From Rhodobacter sp. (GTDB taxonomy: Bacteria; Pseudomonadota; Alphaproteobacteria; Rhodobacterales; Rhodobacteraceae), in contig JADCEF010000010.1 in NCBI GenBank assembly GCA_020250445.1, forward strand, positions 1 to 64,000: 64,000 bases of DNA, written 5' to 3'. Each line of letters opens with the position of its first letter. The first letter of the stretch is position 1. Positions 43,405 through 53,161 of this stretch are shown piece after piece. The position numbers were made by a program, and so were the translations under genes. The notes beneath the pieces were generated by a model, which did not search any database, was not told the DNA's origin, and worked only from the letters and a program-made list of their open reading frames with translations.

Positions 43405-44319
43405 TCACGCCATCAGGGCCAGATAGCCGCCATAGGCCGCCAGCAGGACCACACCCGCGATCCGGGGCAGGCCGCCCATAAGCGCCGCCACCACCGTCAG
43501 CCCGATGGCCGCAGCCGCCGCCCAGGGCATGTCGATAGAGACAAAGCGGGCCTCTGCCGGGATCGGTGCGATCACCGCCGTCAGGCCCAGGATGCCGAAG
43601 ATGTTGAAGATGTTCGACCCCACAATGTTGCCCACCGCAATCTCGGTCTGCTTGCGCAGCGCGGCCACCACCGATGTCGCCAGTTCCGGCAGCGAGGTGC
43701 CGACGGCCACGATGGTCAGCCCGATCACTGCCTCGGAAATGCCATAGGTGCGCGCGATTGTGGTGGCACTGTCCACCAGAAGCCGCGCACCGATGACCAG
43801 CACAACCAGCCCGCCCAGCGTCATCAGGGCCGCCTGCCAGACCGGGGGCAGGGGAAGGGCGTCATCCGGTTCGGCCTTGCCCGTCAGGAAGGCCACGGCA
43901 ACAAAGACGATCAATCCGGCAAGCAGCAGCACCCCGTCCAGCCGGGTGATGTCGCCGTCCAGCAGCATGGCCCAGATCACCGCCGTGGCCAGCAGCATGA
44001 ACCCAAGGTCGCGCCACAGCTTGCGCATGGGAAGGATCAGCGGTGCGATCACCGCCGAAATGCCCAGGATCAGCAGGATATTGGCAATGTTCGACCCCAG
44101 CACGTTGCCGATGGCAATCGCGGGCTGCCCCGCCAGCGCCGCCTGCACCGACACCAGCAGTTCCGGGGCCGAGGTGCCGAAGCCCACAATCGTCAGGCCG
44201 ATCACCATGGGCGAGATGCGATAGGTTCTGGCGATGCTGCTGGCTCCGCGCACCAGGTACTCCCCGCCGAAGAACAGACCAAGAAGCCCGATCACGAACA
44301 GCAGATAGGTCAAGATCAT
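43405..44319 (-). CDS. Calcium/sodium antiporter (CaCA family, YrbG-like)
   Basis: A 304-residue inner-membrane exchanger with about ten helices. The duplicated alpha repeats are visible as VIGLTIVGFGTSAPELLVSV near the N-terminus and VIGLTIVAVGTSLPELATSV in the second half; each holds the ion-binding Glu. Also GNVLGSNIANILLILG and GNIVGSNIFNIFGILG. It expels Ca2+ in exchange for Na+ or H+. The ATG at 44319 follows GGGGGG. It is monocistronic. Confidence 0.92.
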   Translation of the reverse strand: MILTYLLFVIGLLGLFFGGEYLVRGASSIARTYRISPMVIGLTIVGFGTSAPELLVSVQAALAGQPAIAIGNVLGSNIANILLILGISAVIAPLILPMRKLWRDLGFMLLATAVIWAMLLDGDITRLDGVLLLAGLIVFVAVAFLTGKAEPDDALPLPPVWQAALMTLGGLVVLVIGARLLVDSATTIARTYGISEAVIGLTIVAVGTSLPELATSVVAALRKQTEIAVGNIVGSNIFNIFGILGLTAVIAPIPAEARFVSIDMPWAAAAAIGLTVVAALMGGLPRIAGVVLLAAYGGYLALMA

Positions 44320-44424
44320 CCCCCCTGTAGCTGCCCCGTCACATCGGCGTGAATGCGCGCGGATACAAGGGGTTCCGGGACGAAAAACTGCCACGTCCCC
44401 GCATCGGCGCGCCCCGGCAGGCAA

Positions 44425-44811
44425 TCAGCGGCGCGCGATCAGGTCCCAGCGGTTGCCGAAGGGATCGCGCCAGACGGCGACGGTGCCATAGGATTCGTGG
44501 CGCGGCTCCCCCTCGAACACAATGCCTGCCGCCGTCATCCGCGCATGGTCGCGCGCGAAATCATCCGTCTCCAGAAACAGGAAGACCCGGCCGCCGGCCT
44601 GTTTGCCGATTGCGGCCACCTGCTGCGGACCTTCGGCCCTGGCCAGCACCAGGGCAACGCCCCCGCCGGGCGGCTCCACCGTAACCCAGCGCTTGTGGCC
44701 CTGATCGATGTCCGCCGTCAGGCGAAACCCCATGACCGTCACGAAAAAGAAGATCGCCGCGTCGTAATCGGGCACCAGCAGCGCCAGCGCGCCCAGGCGT
44801 GCGCCGGTCAT
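44425..44811 (-). CDS. VOC-family (glyoxalase-like) protein
   Basis: A 128-residue vicinal-oxygen-chelate protein: [40 protein letters not shown] and [24 protein letters not shown] proteins include glyoxalases, dioxygenases and resistance proteins; the particular activity is not evident. The start overlaps the stop of bpt by four bases, so they are co-translated. Confidence 0.85.
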   Translation of the reverse strand: MTGARLGALALLVPDYDAAIFFFVTVMGFRLTADIDQGHKRWVTVEPPGGGVALVLARAEGPQQVAAIGKQAGGRVFLFLETDDFARDHARMTAAGIVFEGEPRHESYGTVAVWRDPFGNRWDLIARR

Positions 44812-45644
44812 TCCCGCCCGGCGCGGCTGTCGGGCAGGGTGATGCGGGCCACCTGTTCGGCAATCGGGTCCACCGACAGCGGGTGCAGTTCGGCCTTGTG
44901 ATCGGCCGGGTCGCCGATGCTTTGCCATTGGCCGCCCTTGTAGATCTCCAGCGCGTTGAACTTTGCCTTATAGCCCATCTTGCGGCTGCCCGGCACCCAA
45001 TAGCCCAGGTAGACGTATGGCAGCCCGGCCTCACGCGCGATGGCGATATGGTCCAGAACCACATAGGTTCCCAGGCTGGCATCCATCAGGTCGGGGTCAT
45101 AAAAGGAATAGACCATGCTCAGTCCGTCATCCAGCAGGTCCGTCAGGCAGACAGCGGCCAGACGCCGCCCGTTTTCCTGCGGCCCGTTGGGGCGGGCATA
45201 TTCGATGATGCGGCTGCGGATCGGCGTCTCTTCGATCATCGCGGCAAATTCGAAGATATCCATGTCGGCCATGCCGCCGTCGGCATGGCGCCGGTCCAGA
45301 TAGCTGCGAAACAGCGCATACTGGTCTTCGGTTGCCCAGGGACTTGTCGCGTGGCGCGCCAGGTGCGCATTGCGCCGCAGCACCCGCCTTTGGGTGCGCG
45401 AGGGCACGAAATCGTCAACGCGGATCCTGGCCGAAATGCAAGCCGAACATTCCGCGCAGGACGGCCGGTACAGCACGTTCTGCGACCGGCGGAAGCCCTG
45501 CTTCGACAGGGTGTCGTTCAGCCGTTGCGCATGTTCGCCCTGCAGGGCGGTGAACAGTTTCCGTTCCATCCGCCCCTCAAGGTAAGGGCAGGCCTGCGGA
45601 GCCGTCACATAGAATTGGGGCGCGATGGGAAGGGTATGACGCAT
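44808..45644 (-). CDS. bpt: Aspartate/glutamate leucyltransferase (arginyl-tRNA-protein transferase family)
   Basis: A 278-residue protein that adds an amino acid from charged tRNA onto protein N-termini in the N-degron pathway. The N-terminal cysteine cluster is [13 protein letters not shown] plus [16 protein letters not shown]. The C-terminal domain contains [37 protein letters not shown] and [13 protein letters not shown]. The size and motifs match bacterial Bpt rather than eukaryotic Ate1. The ATG at 45644 gives the usual [14 protein letters not shown] start. Confidence 0.93.
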   Translation of the reverse strand: MRHTLPIAPQFYVTAPQACPYLEGRMERKLFTALQGEHAQRLNDTLSKQGFRRSQNVLYRPSCAECSACISARIRVDDFVPSRTQRRVLRRNAHLARHATSPWATEDQYALFRSYLDRRHADGGMADMDIFEFAAMIEETPIRSRIIEYARPNGPQENGRRLAAVCLTDLLDDGLSMVYSFYDPDLMDASLGTYVVLDHIAIAREAGLPYVYLGYWVPGSRKMGYKAKFNALEIYKGGQWQSIGDPADHKAELHPLSVDPIAEQVARITLPDSRAGRE

Positions 45645-45711
45645 GGCCGACAGGATGTGCAACTTCCCGACGTTAGCAAGGCCTGATCGTGCCGCCAAGC
45701 ACCGACTTCAT

Positions 45712-46152
45712 TCAGTTGCGCGCAGGTTTGTTGATCGCCACTGTTCCCAGCACCAGGTCGCTCAGCCCCTGGCCGCGCGCCGTGGTCAGCATCAGGCCCA
45801 TGGACAGAAGCTGCGGCAGCAGCGTGCTGATCGTCAGCGTATAGCCCAGCGTGTGCAGAAACGCCGTGCCAAGGTCAAACTTCGCGCCGGTCCGGTCGCG
45901 GAATTCGATTGCCATCAGCCGCATGCCCGGCGTCGCTGAATGGCGCGCGAGGCTGATGGTCCGGTACAGAAAGCTGATGGTCAGATACAGCGCCGGCAGG
46001 AAGAACAGCGAAAGAAACAGGGTAAAGGGCACAACGATCATGGTTATGATCGCAATCACGATCGCATCCACAACCCAGGCCAAAGCGCGTTTTATCGGCA
46101 CATCGGCATAGAATTCGGCCTGATGGTCGGGGTCGGGCAATGTGGTGTACAT
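45712..46152 (-). CDS. RDD-family membrane protein
   Basis: A 146-residue membrane protein: RALAWVVDAIVIAIITMIVVPF has the RDD-type Arg and Asp, followed by hydrophobic segments and ATPGMRLMAIEFRD. RDD proteins are of poorly defined transport function. It starts MYTTLPDPDHQAEFYAD at 46152, about 70 bp before bpt on the same strand. Confidence 0.82.
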   Translation of the reverse strand: MYTTLPDPDHQAEFYADVPIKRALAWVVDAIVIAIITMIVVPFTLFLSLFFLPALYLTISFLYRTISLARHSATPGMRLMAIEFRDRTGAKFDLGTAFLHTLGYTLTISTLLPQLLSMGLMLTTARGQGLSDLVLGTVAINKPARN

Positions 46153-46216
46153 CGGCGGTATCCCTGGACTTTGGTCTGGTGTGGGCGCAGCCCCGGTCGG
46201 GGCCGCGCAAGACGCA

Positions 46217-46654
46217 TCAGTACTGGCCGGTTTCGGGCTGCGCCGCGACCGGGGCCTGCACACCTTTGACGCGCTCCTGCATGAAGGCGTCGAACTCCTG
46301 CTTGTCCTTCGCCTCGCGCAGGCGCTGCAGGAAGGCGTCGAAGGCCTGCTGTTCGTCTTCCAGACGACGCAGCGTTTCACTCTTGTAGGCGTCAAAGGCG
46401 CTGTTGCCCGAAGACATCCAGGCCCCTTCGTGCAGGCGGGTCATGTGCTGCATCCGGCGGCCGCCGCAGGAAGAGGATCGGTTGAACATACGTTTGCTCC
46501 AGATCAAGTAGGCCAGCAGGGCAAGTCCCACGGGCCAGAAAAAGACAAACCCCAGGACCATGGCGGCGATCCATGCGGGTTTGCCACGGTCGTCAAGCCA
46601 AGCTTCCGCCCGGCGTGGCCAACTGGTGATGCCGGTCGAAGTCATCGTCGTCAT
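46217..46654 (-). CDS. DUF2852 protein
   Basis: A 145-residue protein with one membrane segment (WIAAMVLGFVFFWPVGLALLAYLIW) followed by a charged, helical tail FDAYKSETLRRLEDEQQAFDAFLQRLREAKDKQEFDAFM likely forming a coiled coil. The family is widespread in alphaproteobacteria and of unknown function. Confidence 0.82.
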   Translation of the reverse strand: MTTMTSTGITSWPRRAEAWLDDRGKPAWIAAMVLGFVFFWPVGLALLAYLIWSKRMFNRSSSCGGRRMQHMTRLHEGAWMSSGNSAFDAYKSETLRRLEDEQQAFDAFLQRLREAKDKQEFDAFMQERVKGVQAPVAAQPETGQY

Positions 46655-46746
46655 GGGCGGTCTCCCCGTTGCGTGCGTTGATGTGAATTTCGTTCACATT
46701 GCAGGATTTTGGGACGGAGCAGCCGGTCTTCAAGGGGTATGTTAAA

Positions 46747-47253
46747 TTATTTTACATGCCCGGCACTCTGCCTTGGCGCGGGCTGGGCCGTGAACTCGGC
46801 CAAGGCCGCGCCGGTGATGCGCCGCAACACAGCGGGCGCAATGGCGAAGATATGGCGGGGCGTGCCGGCCGCAGCCCAGACCACGGCAAAATCCATCAGG
46901 CGCGGGTCCATCCACAGGGCACAGGGATTGAGGTGCCCCAGCGGTGCCACGCCGCCGATGGCAAATCCGGTTTCGGCCCGGATCAGCGCGGCGTCCGCCC
47001 GTTCCAGCGGCTCTTGGGCCAGGGTGCTTGCCCGGTCAGGGTCGATGCGGTTTCCGCCTGCGGTCAGAAACAGCCTGAGCTGACCGCTGCCGCTGCCCCG
47101 GAACAGGACCGACTTGACGATCTGGTCCAGCGCGCAGCCGGCCGCAGCTGCGGCCTGCTCTGCGGTCCGTGTCTCGGCTGCCATTTCGCGCAGATCGAAC
47201 GCAACGCCTGCCGCGTCCAGGGCGGCGCGGACCCGTTCCAGACTTTTGCTCAT
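46747..47253 (-). CDS. YbaK/EbsC-family aminoacyl-tRNA deacylase
   Basis: A 168-residue editing-domain protein: TRTAEQAAAAAGCALDQIVKSVLFRG contains the conserved Lys of the deacylase pocket, and ETGFAIGGVAPLGHL the GXXXP loop. Such proteins remove mischarged amino acids from tRNA (Cys- or Ala-tRNAPro and relatives). The ATG at 47253 is supported by GGAGG 5 nt upstream. It is divergent from glnE. Confidence 0.88.
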   Translation of the reverse strand: MSKSLERVRAALDAAGVAFDLREMAAETRTAEQAAAAAGCALDQIVKSVLFRGSGSGQLRLFLTAGGNRIDPDRASTLAQEPLERADAALIRAETGFAIGGVAPLGHLNPCALWMDPRLMDFAVVWAAAGTPRHIFAIAPAVLRRITGAALAEFTAQPAPRQSAGHVK

Positions 47254-47362
47254 GCCATCCTCCCCAAGCTCTGGGGGCGAACCTGCCCGCAAACCGGCCC
47301 CCGCCGCAAGCCGCGCGATGGGACAGGTTGACCCTGCGCCTGCCCGGCGCGACACTGCACCC

Positions 47363-50212
47363 ATGACCTTTGAAAGCCGTATCACGCGCCGTCCCCTTGC
47401 CCATGACCCAGAGGCCGCATCCGAAACAGCCTCGGGTTTCGCCGATCTCGGTCCCGGGCTTGCGGGCCTTCTGGCGGCAACGGCTGGATGCAGCCCGTTC
47501 CTGCGCGCCCTGATGATCCGCGAGGCTGACTGGCTGCGGCCCGCCCTGCATGTGCCGCCCGAGTCCTGCCTGGCGGCGCTTCTTGCAGGTTGCGATGGTC
47601 TGGCCCCCGATCTTTTGGTCCCCGTCCTGCGGCAGCTCAAGCGGCGCGTGGCCCTGCTGGTGGCGCTGGCCGACCTGGGCGGTGTCTGGACGCTGGAACA
47701 GGCCACGGCTGCGCTGACCGACTTTGCCGACAGGGCGGTACAGACAAGCCTTTCCGCGCTGGTCGGCGAAGAAATCCGGCGCGGCAAGCTGCCCGGCGCG
47801 CAGCCCGGCGATGCGGCCACGGCGGCGGGCATGGTGGTGCTTGCCATGGGCAAGATGGGCGCGGGGGAGCTGAACTATTCGTCAGACATCGACCTGATCT
47901 GCCTGTTTGACGAAACCCGCTATCCCGGTGCCGCCCCCGAGGCGCGCAGCGCCTTCATCCGGGTGACCCGCCGGCTTGCGGCAGTGCTGTCGGACAGCAC
48001 GCAGGATGGCTATGTCTTCCGCACCGACCTGCGGTTGCGTCCCGATGCGGCCGTTACCCCGGTTTGCCTGTCGATGGCCTTTGCCGAAAGCTATTACGAG
48101 GCGCAGGGCCGCACCTGGGAACGCGCCGCCTATATCAAGGCCCGCCCCTGTGCTGGTGATCTGGCGGCGGGCGCGCGGTTCCTGCACAGCCTGATCCCCT
48201 TTGTCTGGCGCAGGCACCTCGATTTTGCCGCCATCCAGGATGCGCATGACATGCGCCTGCGGATCCGCGATCACCGCAATCTGCACGGACCCGTGCAGAT
48301 CGAGGGGCATGACCTGAAACTGGGGCAGGGCGGCATCCGCGAAATCGAATTCTTCACCCAGACGCGCCAGCTGATCGCGGGCGGGCGCGACCCCGGCCTG
48401 CGCGACCGCACCACCACCGGGGCGCTGGCAGCGCTTGCCGCCAGGGGCTGGATCCCCACGGAGGTGGCCGAAGAACTGACGCGCCATTACCGCGCGCACC
48501 GCGAGCTGGAGCATCGCCTGCAGATGGTCCGCGATGCCCAGACCCATGTGATGCCATCCACCGCCGAAGGCGTGGCCCGCATTGCGCAGTTCTGCGGCGA
48601 GGCGGATGTCGATGCCTTTCGTGACCGCCTGAAGCGGCGTCTTGACCGGGTGGAAACCCTGACAGGTGGATTCTTTGCGCCCGCCGAGGTGCCCGGCGGC
48701 CCTGATCCGTCGCCCCAGACCCGCGCCATCGTGGACGGCTGGTTCACCTATCCGGCGCTGCGGTCCGAACGGGCGGTCGCGATCTTTCAGCGGCTGCGCC
48801 CGGTGCTGCTGAACAGCCTGGCACGGGCGGCCAACCCGGACGAGGCGCTCTTGGCGCTTGACGGCTTCCTTGCCGGCCTGCCCGCCGGGGTTCAGCTGTT
48901 TTCCCTGTTCGAGGCGAACCCTCCGCTGGTCGATCTGATCGTCGACATCGCCTCGACCGCGCCGGAGCTGGCACGCTATCTTGCCCGCAACGCCTCGGTG
49001 CTGGATGCGGTGATCGGCGGCAGTTTCTTTGCGCCCTGGCCGGGCGAGGTGGCCCTTGCGGCGGATCTGGCGCGCCTGCTGGACGCCGAGCCGGACTACG
49101 AAAAGAAACTCGACACCGCCCGCCGCTGGATGAAGGAATGGCACTTTCGCGTCGGGGTGCACCATCTGCGCGGGCTGATCGATGCGGACGAAGCCGGGGC
49201 AAGCTATGCCGATCTTGCCGCAGCCACGCTGCAGGGCCTTTGGCCGGCCCTGTGCCAGCAGATGACCCGCCGCTATGGTCAGATACCGGGACGGGGTGCG
49301 GTGGTTCTTGGCATGGGCAGCCTTGGGGCCGGGCGGCTGAACGCCGCCTCCGACCTTGACCTGATCATGGTCTATGATGCGCCTGCCGATGCCGTCAGCA
49401 CCGGCCCGCGCCCCTTGGGCGCGCGGGCCTGGTATGCGCGCCTCACCCAGACGCTGGTCACCGCGCTGACGGCCCCGATGGCCGGGGGCAAGCTCTATGA
49501 GGTCGACATGCGCCTGCGCCCGTCGGGACGGCAGGGGCCGGTTGCAACCTCGTTCGAGGGCTTTTGCCACTATCACCGGGACGAGGCCTGGACCTGGGAA
49601 CACCTTGCCCTGACCCGGGCGCGGGTGGTGGCCGGGGGGGCGGGGCTGGCAGAAGCCGTCGAACAGTTCCGCCGGGCACTGATCCGTGAAAAGGGCCGGG
49701 GCGCGCAGGTCATTTCCGATGCCGCCGCCATGCGGGCGCGGCTGCTTGCGGCCTGGCCCGCGCCGTCTGACTGGGAAGCAAAGAGCGGCCCCGGTCGGCT
49801 GATGGACATCGAGTTTCTGGCACAGACGGCTGCGCTCCTGGCCGGTGATCCGCAGTGCGGCACCGATCAGCAATTGCGCGCCGGACGGGAATCGGGCTTT
49901 CTGTCGGCGGTCGAGGCGGAGACTCTGCTGGACGCCTGGCGGCTGTTCTGGACCGTGCGGGCAGCAGGCAGGCTGCTGACGGACCGCGACCTGGAACCCC
50001 AGGGTCTGGGACAGGGGGGATGCGCCTTTCTGCTGCGGGAAACCGGGGCGGAAACGGTGGCGGACCTGACCCTGCGGCTGCGGGCGGCGTCAGAGGCGGC
50101 GGCGGCGGTGATCGGCGCGAAACTGGCCTGGGTGCGAGGGGATGGGGAGGCGCGCGATGCGCTTGACAGAAGCAGATCCGAAGGGGCTGGTCCGGGAAAG
50201 CTACCGGATTGA
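47363..50212 (+). CDS. glnE: Bifunctional glutamine synthetase adenylyltransferase/deadenylase
   Basis: A 949-residue enzyme that adenylylates and de-adenylylates glutamine synthetase under PII control. The N-terminal nucleotidyltransferase domain has GKMGAGELNYSSDIDLICLFD and the RTDLRLRPDAA motif. The C-terminal one has GMGSLGAGRLNAASDLDLIMVYD and DMRLRPSGRQGPVATS. GQGGIREIEFFTQ and GRLMDIEFLAQ are matching helical-domain motifs. ATG 47363 begins MTFESRITRRPLAHDP. The 3' end overlaps the start of the 90-residue gene by 56 nt. Confidence 0.95.
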   Translation: MTFESRITRRPLAHDPEAASETASGFADLGPGLAGLLAATAGCSPFLRALMIREADWLRPALHVPPESCLAALLAGCDGLAPDLLVPVLRQLKRRVALLVALADLGGVWTLEQATAALTDFADRAVQTSLSALVGEEIRRGKLPGAQPGDAATAAGMVVLAMGKMGAGELNYSSDIDLICLFDETRYPGAAPEARSAFIRVTRRLAAVLSDSTQDGYVFRTDLRLRPDAAVTPVCLSMAFAESYYEAQGRTWERAAYIKARPCAGDLAAGARFLHSLIPFVWRRHLDFAAIQDAHDMRLRIRDHRNLHGPVQIEGHDLKLGQGGIREIEFFTQTRQLIAGGRDPGLRDRTTTGALAALAARGWIPTEVAEELTRHYRAHRELEHRLQMVRDAQTHVMPSTAEGVARIAQFCGEADVDAFRDRLKRRLDRVETLTGGFFAPAEVPGGPDPSPQTRAIVDGWFTYPALRSERAVAIFQRLRPVLLNSLARAANPDEALLALDGFLAGLPAGVQLFSLFEANPPLVDLIVDIASTAPELARYLARNASVLDAVIGGSFFAPWPGEVALAADLARLLDAEPDYEKKLDTARRWMKEWHFRVGVHHLRGLIDADEAGASYADLAAATLQGLWPALCQQMTRRYGQIPGRGAVVLGMGSLGAGRLNAASDLDLIMVYDAPADAVSTGPRPLGARAWYARLTQTLVTALTAPMAGGKLYEVDMRLRPSGRQGPVATSFEGFCHYHRDEAWTWEHLALTRARVVAGGAGLAEAVEQFRRALIREKGRGAQVISDAAAMRARLLAAWPAPSDWEAKSGPGRLMDIEFLAQTAALLAGDPQCGTDQQLRAGRESGFLSAVEAETLLDAWRLFWTVRAAGRLLTDRDLEPQGLGQGGCAFLLRETGAETVADLTLRLRAASEAAAAVIGAKLAWVRGDGEARDALDRSRSEGAGPGKLPD

Positions 50213-50429
50213 CGGCATCACGCTGGAAGAGTGCCGGTCGATCTTCATCGACTGGGCGCTGAGCCTGCCGGTCACGGCGGACGTGCCCGATGCGATCCGG
50301 ACGCTGCTTGCAGCCTATGGCTCTGCCGATCCGCAGCATCCCATGGAACAGGTCCTGCGCGACGGTCTGGCGGCGGCACCCCAAGCCCGGCGGCGCGGTG
50401 GGCGTGCCGCCCGTGTGGCGCGGATCTGA
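50157..50429 (+). CDS. Uncharacterised 90-residue protein downstream of glnE
   Basis: MRLTEADPKGLVRESYRIDGITLEECRSIFIDWALSLP begins a small acidic-to-basic protein, with an Arg-rich end RRRGGRAARVARI. It has a strong Shine-Dalgarno (GGGGAGG) within the glnE 3' end. Similar proteins follow glnE in Rhodobacteraceae as I recall, but no function is known to me. Confidence 0.7.
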   Translation: MRLTEADPKGLVRESYRIDGITLEECRSIFIDWALSLPVTADVPDAIRTLLAAYGSADPQHPMEQVLRDGLAAAPQARRRGGRAARVARI

Positions 50430-50485
50430 CTGGCAGCGCCGGTCGTCTGCAGGCCGCTCTTCCCGCTTCCGGGCCGCCTGCCGCC

Positions 50486-51124
50486 TCAGCGCAGGGTGGC
50501 GGCTTCGGCGGCAAGGGCCGTGATCGCGGCCCAGTCGCCCCGGACCATCACATCCTTCGGTGCAACCCAGCTGCCGCCGACACAGACCACATTGGGCAGC
50601 GCCAGGTAATCGCGGGCATTCTTCAGGCTGATGCCGCCGGTCGGGCAGAAGGTGACCTGCGGAAGCGGCGCGCCGATGGCCTTCAGGGCCGGTGCCCCGC
50701 CAGAGGCTTCGGCGGGAAAGAACTTCTGGACCGAAAAGCCCTTTTCCAGCAGCACCATCACTTCGGTCGCGGTGGCGGCCCCCGGCAGCAGCGGCAGGCC
50801 CTCGTCCTCGCAGGCGGCAATCAGCCGGTCGGTGGCACCGGGCGAGACGCCGAATTTCGCCCCCGCCGCCTTGGCCGCCCTGACATCCGAGGGCGTCAGC
50901 AGCGTGCCGGCACCGACAACCCCGCCGGGCACCCCGGCCATGGCGCGGATCACATCCAGCGCGGCGGGGGTGCGCAAGGTGACCTCCAGCGCGGGCAGGC
51001 CGCCCCTGACCAGCGCCTCGGCCAGGGGTCGGGCATGGGCGACATCCTCGATCACCAGCACGGGGATTACCGGGGCAAGGCGGCAGATTTCGGCGGCGCG
51101 GCGGCTTTGGTCGGCGGGGGTCAT
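50486..51124 (-). CDS. eda: 2-dehydro-3-deoxy-phosphogluconate (KDPG) aldolase
   Basis: A 212-residue class I aldolase of the Entner-Doudoroff pathway, splitting KDPG into pyruvate and glyceraldehyde 3-phosphate. Motifs: PVIPVLVIEDVAHARPLAEALVRGGLPALEVTLRTPAAL, GAGTLL, the Schiff-base lysine region FSVQKFFPAEASGG, and FCPTGGISLKN for phosphate. It starts MTPADQSRRAAEICRLA at 51124. edd is not in the window. Confidence 0.93.
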   Translation of the reverse strand: MTPADQSRRAAEICRLAPVIPVLVIEDVAHARPLAEALVRGGLPALEVTLRTPAALDVIRAMAGVPGGVVGAGTLLTPSDVRAAKAAGAKFGVSPGATDRLIAACEDEGLPLLPGAATATEVMVLLEKGFSVQKFFPAEASGGAPALKAIGAPLPQVTFCPTGGISLKNARDYLALPNVVCVGGSWVAPKDVMVRGDWAAITALAAEAATLR

Positions 51125-51327
51125 CGGGGGGTTCCTTTGATCGGGGCAGTCAGGGCAGGTGGGTACCCACTGTGGGGCAGTGGTGGGGTGTAATGGCTCA
51201 ATGGGTTGGCGGGGAGGATTCATCAATCGTTAATCCTGCGGGCAATCCATCAAGCTGGGCAAAGGCAGGTGGGCACCATCGGTCGTGAACTCGTTCGCAC
51301 CGGTCTGTCTGATCATTTGCTGCCCCT
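51125..51327. other. Region upstream of eda, no gene seen
   Basis: About 200 bp with no plausible coding frame. It should hold the eda promoter, but no near-consensus boxes are evident by eye. Confidence 0.4.
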
Positions 51328-51620
51328 TCAGTATGACATCTCGCGAACCCGTCCGCACTTGTCGAAAGCGATAAGATAAAGGACACCATCCTTCAGTGCC
51401 TCAATATGGGGCCCGCGAGACCAGCAATTATTGGAAAAGATATTGAAACGGCAAGTGACCCCATACCAGAATTCAATTTTTCCCCCAGTGGCAGAGGTCG
51501 CGACTGTCCGGGGGGTTTGTATACTCAAAGTCAATATCGTCTGCATCTACGTGGGGATAGACGTGCTGGTAGGCAGAGATCAGGAAGTCGCGATTGCTTG
51601 GCTGGATGGGTTGTGGCTCG
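51328..51620 (-). pseudogene. Frameshifted C-terminal fragment of an unknown protein
   Basis: Two minus-strand frames join at a GGGGGAAAAA run near 51477-51487: FLISAYQHVYPHVDADDIDFEYTNPP and then KIEFWYGVTCRFNIFSNNCWSRGPHIEALKDGVLYLIAFDKC. Deleting one base would give a continuous 85-residue C-terminal part. The product is aromatic and Cys-rich and unrecognised, and the DNA is visibly less GC-rich than its surroundings. Its 5' side abuts an IS256-type fragment, suggesting truncation by insertion. Confidence 0.45.
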
Positions 51621-51896
51621 AGAGTGGTGGAAATTCTCCTGAGCCGTCCTCCGAGCGGTTTGATTTGCGCCTGATCAGGCGGGTGATGGCAGTCTCGTCC
51701 GGAAAGAGTCCCACAACCCCGGTGCGGCGTTTGACCTCTCTGTTGAGGCGCTTGACGGGGCTGGCCGGGTGCGGTTTGGTGCGGCGGGCAGCGGGAAAGC
51801 CCATACAGGCCGGGACATCGGGCCTGGCCGTGCCGATGAGCATCGCGCGTTCGGCCAGTTCGGGGCGGAGCTGACCGGCGCTGCCGCGAAACCGGC
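51621..51896 (-). mobile_element. IS256-family transposase C-terminal remnant
   Basis: The frame reads ERAMLIGTARPDVPACMGFPAA, KPHPASPVKRLNREVKRRTGVVGLFPDETAITRLI, the C-terminal block of IS256-type transposases (RLN.EIKRRT.VVGIFPNE.A..RL). The DDE aspartates and the N-terminus are absent and no terminal repeat is seen, so it is a dead remnant. Confidence 0.75.
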
Positions 51897-52572
51897 ATCA
51901 GGGCCGCATGCGAAACACGTCTCTACCTGACTTCACCGATGCTGACGGCGGCGGACCCCGGCCCAATGGTCCGCGACCGCCGGAGTGTGGCAAATTGCCC
52001 GCATTGGGCCATGGAAATGGCCTTCAGGGATGGCGAAAGGCGCGTCCAAACCAACGGGGCAGCCGAGAATCCTGCCACCCTCAACCACATTGAGGCACAC
52101 CCCGCCCGCAGGACCAGGGGCCGCGATCCAAGCCGCCTCAGGCTCAAAACCGGCGAGTGGGACGATGACTGTGTCGAAGGCCTCATCGCACCATAATTCC
52201 TTCAATTGATTTCTCTGCCTTCGGCCAGCGGGAACCGTCCTTATGCAACGGCGGTCTCGGACCGGGCGGGGAAACGTGCTGCGTTTCGGGGTCGCGGAAT
52301 GGCAAGCCGCCTTTCCTGCGGATCAGGATGATTTCGGCGTCCCGCAAGCGGCAGGGGATGCTATTTCAGAGCCCCCTCAGAGGCTGTCCGTCAGCCCCGC
52401 GACTTTTGCCCTTTACGGAAAATCAATCTTTGCGTCAGATTGCGCGGCGACCACGGGGCGCGCGTCTTCAAAGGACCGGTGGGGCTGAAAAGGGTTCCCC
52501 GGCGAAACCCAGGAAAGGGAGACAGGGAAAACCCGGAAAGGGGGGCGTCTGTGCGCCCCCCCCTGCAACGCG
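51897..52572. other. Non-coding or decayed stretch
   Basis: About 675 bp without a recognised gene. A minus-strand frame at 51933-52205 (start TTG; MKELWCDEAFDTVIVPLAGFEPEAAWIAAPGP) could be the remains of a coding sequence but matches no family I know. A GC-rich hairpin lies at the right end. Confidence 0.4.
52536..52561 (-). terminator. Terminator of the SnoaL-like gene
   Basis: GGGGGGCG (52540-52547) pairs with CGCCCCCC (52554-52561) around a 6-nt loop. On the minus strand the stem is followed by TTTCC. It lies 12 bp after the stop of the gene at 52573. Confidence 0.55.
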
Positions 52573-53064
52573 TCACTTGGCCGAAAGCTGACGCAATGCC
52601 CCGGCCCAGTCTTCGACGTGATAGCTTTCCACGATCCTGCCATCTTGCACCCTGTGGATGTCGATCGACATGATGTCAAAACTTTTGCCTTTGCCGTCGA
52701 CACCAAACAGCGGACCCTGCGGTGTGCCCGAAGCGCGGCCGCGCACCACAAAGGTGTCGCCGCTTTGCACGATGTCTTCAACCTTCCAGGTCAGGTCAGG
52801 GATCAGTTTGTGAAAGCCAGTCATCATCCCCACGAACTGGTCCCGCGTGCCCGCCACGCCAGTATAATCGCCGTAGCTTTTCCAATCCTCGGAGATGACC
52901 GTCTGCGCGGCCAGAGCCGGATCGGCCGGGTCTGAAGCGGTCAGGATCCGGGTGTAGAAGGCTTCGACCGCCACGCGGTCATCGGCCAGGGCCCCGGTCG
53001 CCAGAACCGTTATCGCCAGCGCCAACGCTGCGGCAGGCATGGCTGCAGGTTTCGTGATGATCAT
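52573..53064 (-). CDS. Exported SnoaL-like protein
   Basis: A 163-residue protein with signal peptide (PAAALALAITVLATGALA) and a SnoaL/ester-cyclase-like domain: SEDWKSYGDYTGVAGTRDQFVGMMTGFHKLIPDLTWKVEDIVQSGDTFVVRGRASG and DIMSIDIHRVQDGRIVESYHVEDW. Likely periplasmic. It is divergent from an HxlR regulator gene, which probably controls it. Substrate unknown. Confidence 0.82.
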   Translation of the reverse strand: MIITKPAAMPAAALALAITVLATGALADDRVAVEAFYTRILTASDPADPALAAQTVISEDWKSYGDYTGVAGTRDQFVGMMTGFHKLIPDLTWKVEDIVQSGDTFVVRGRASGTPQGPLFGVDGKGKSFDIMSIDIHRVQDGRIVESYHVEDWAGALRQLSAK

Positions 53065-53102
53065 CCATTTCCTCCCTTGTTTCAGTGCCGCTTGAAGGCG
53101 GC

Positions 53103-53131
53103 GTAACCCTGATGTAGCGTAAGGCGGTTAC
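53103..53131. promoter_or_regulatory. Candidate HxlR operator
   Basis: GTAACC (53103-53108) and GGTTAC (53126-53131) form an inverted repeat with a 17-bp spacer between the divergent SnoaL-like and HxlR genes. Confidence 0.4.
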
Positions 53132-53161
53132 AAAAGAGAAGCAGGCACCTTTTTGATACCG

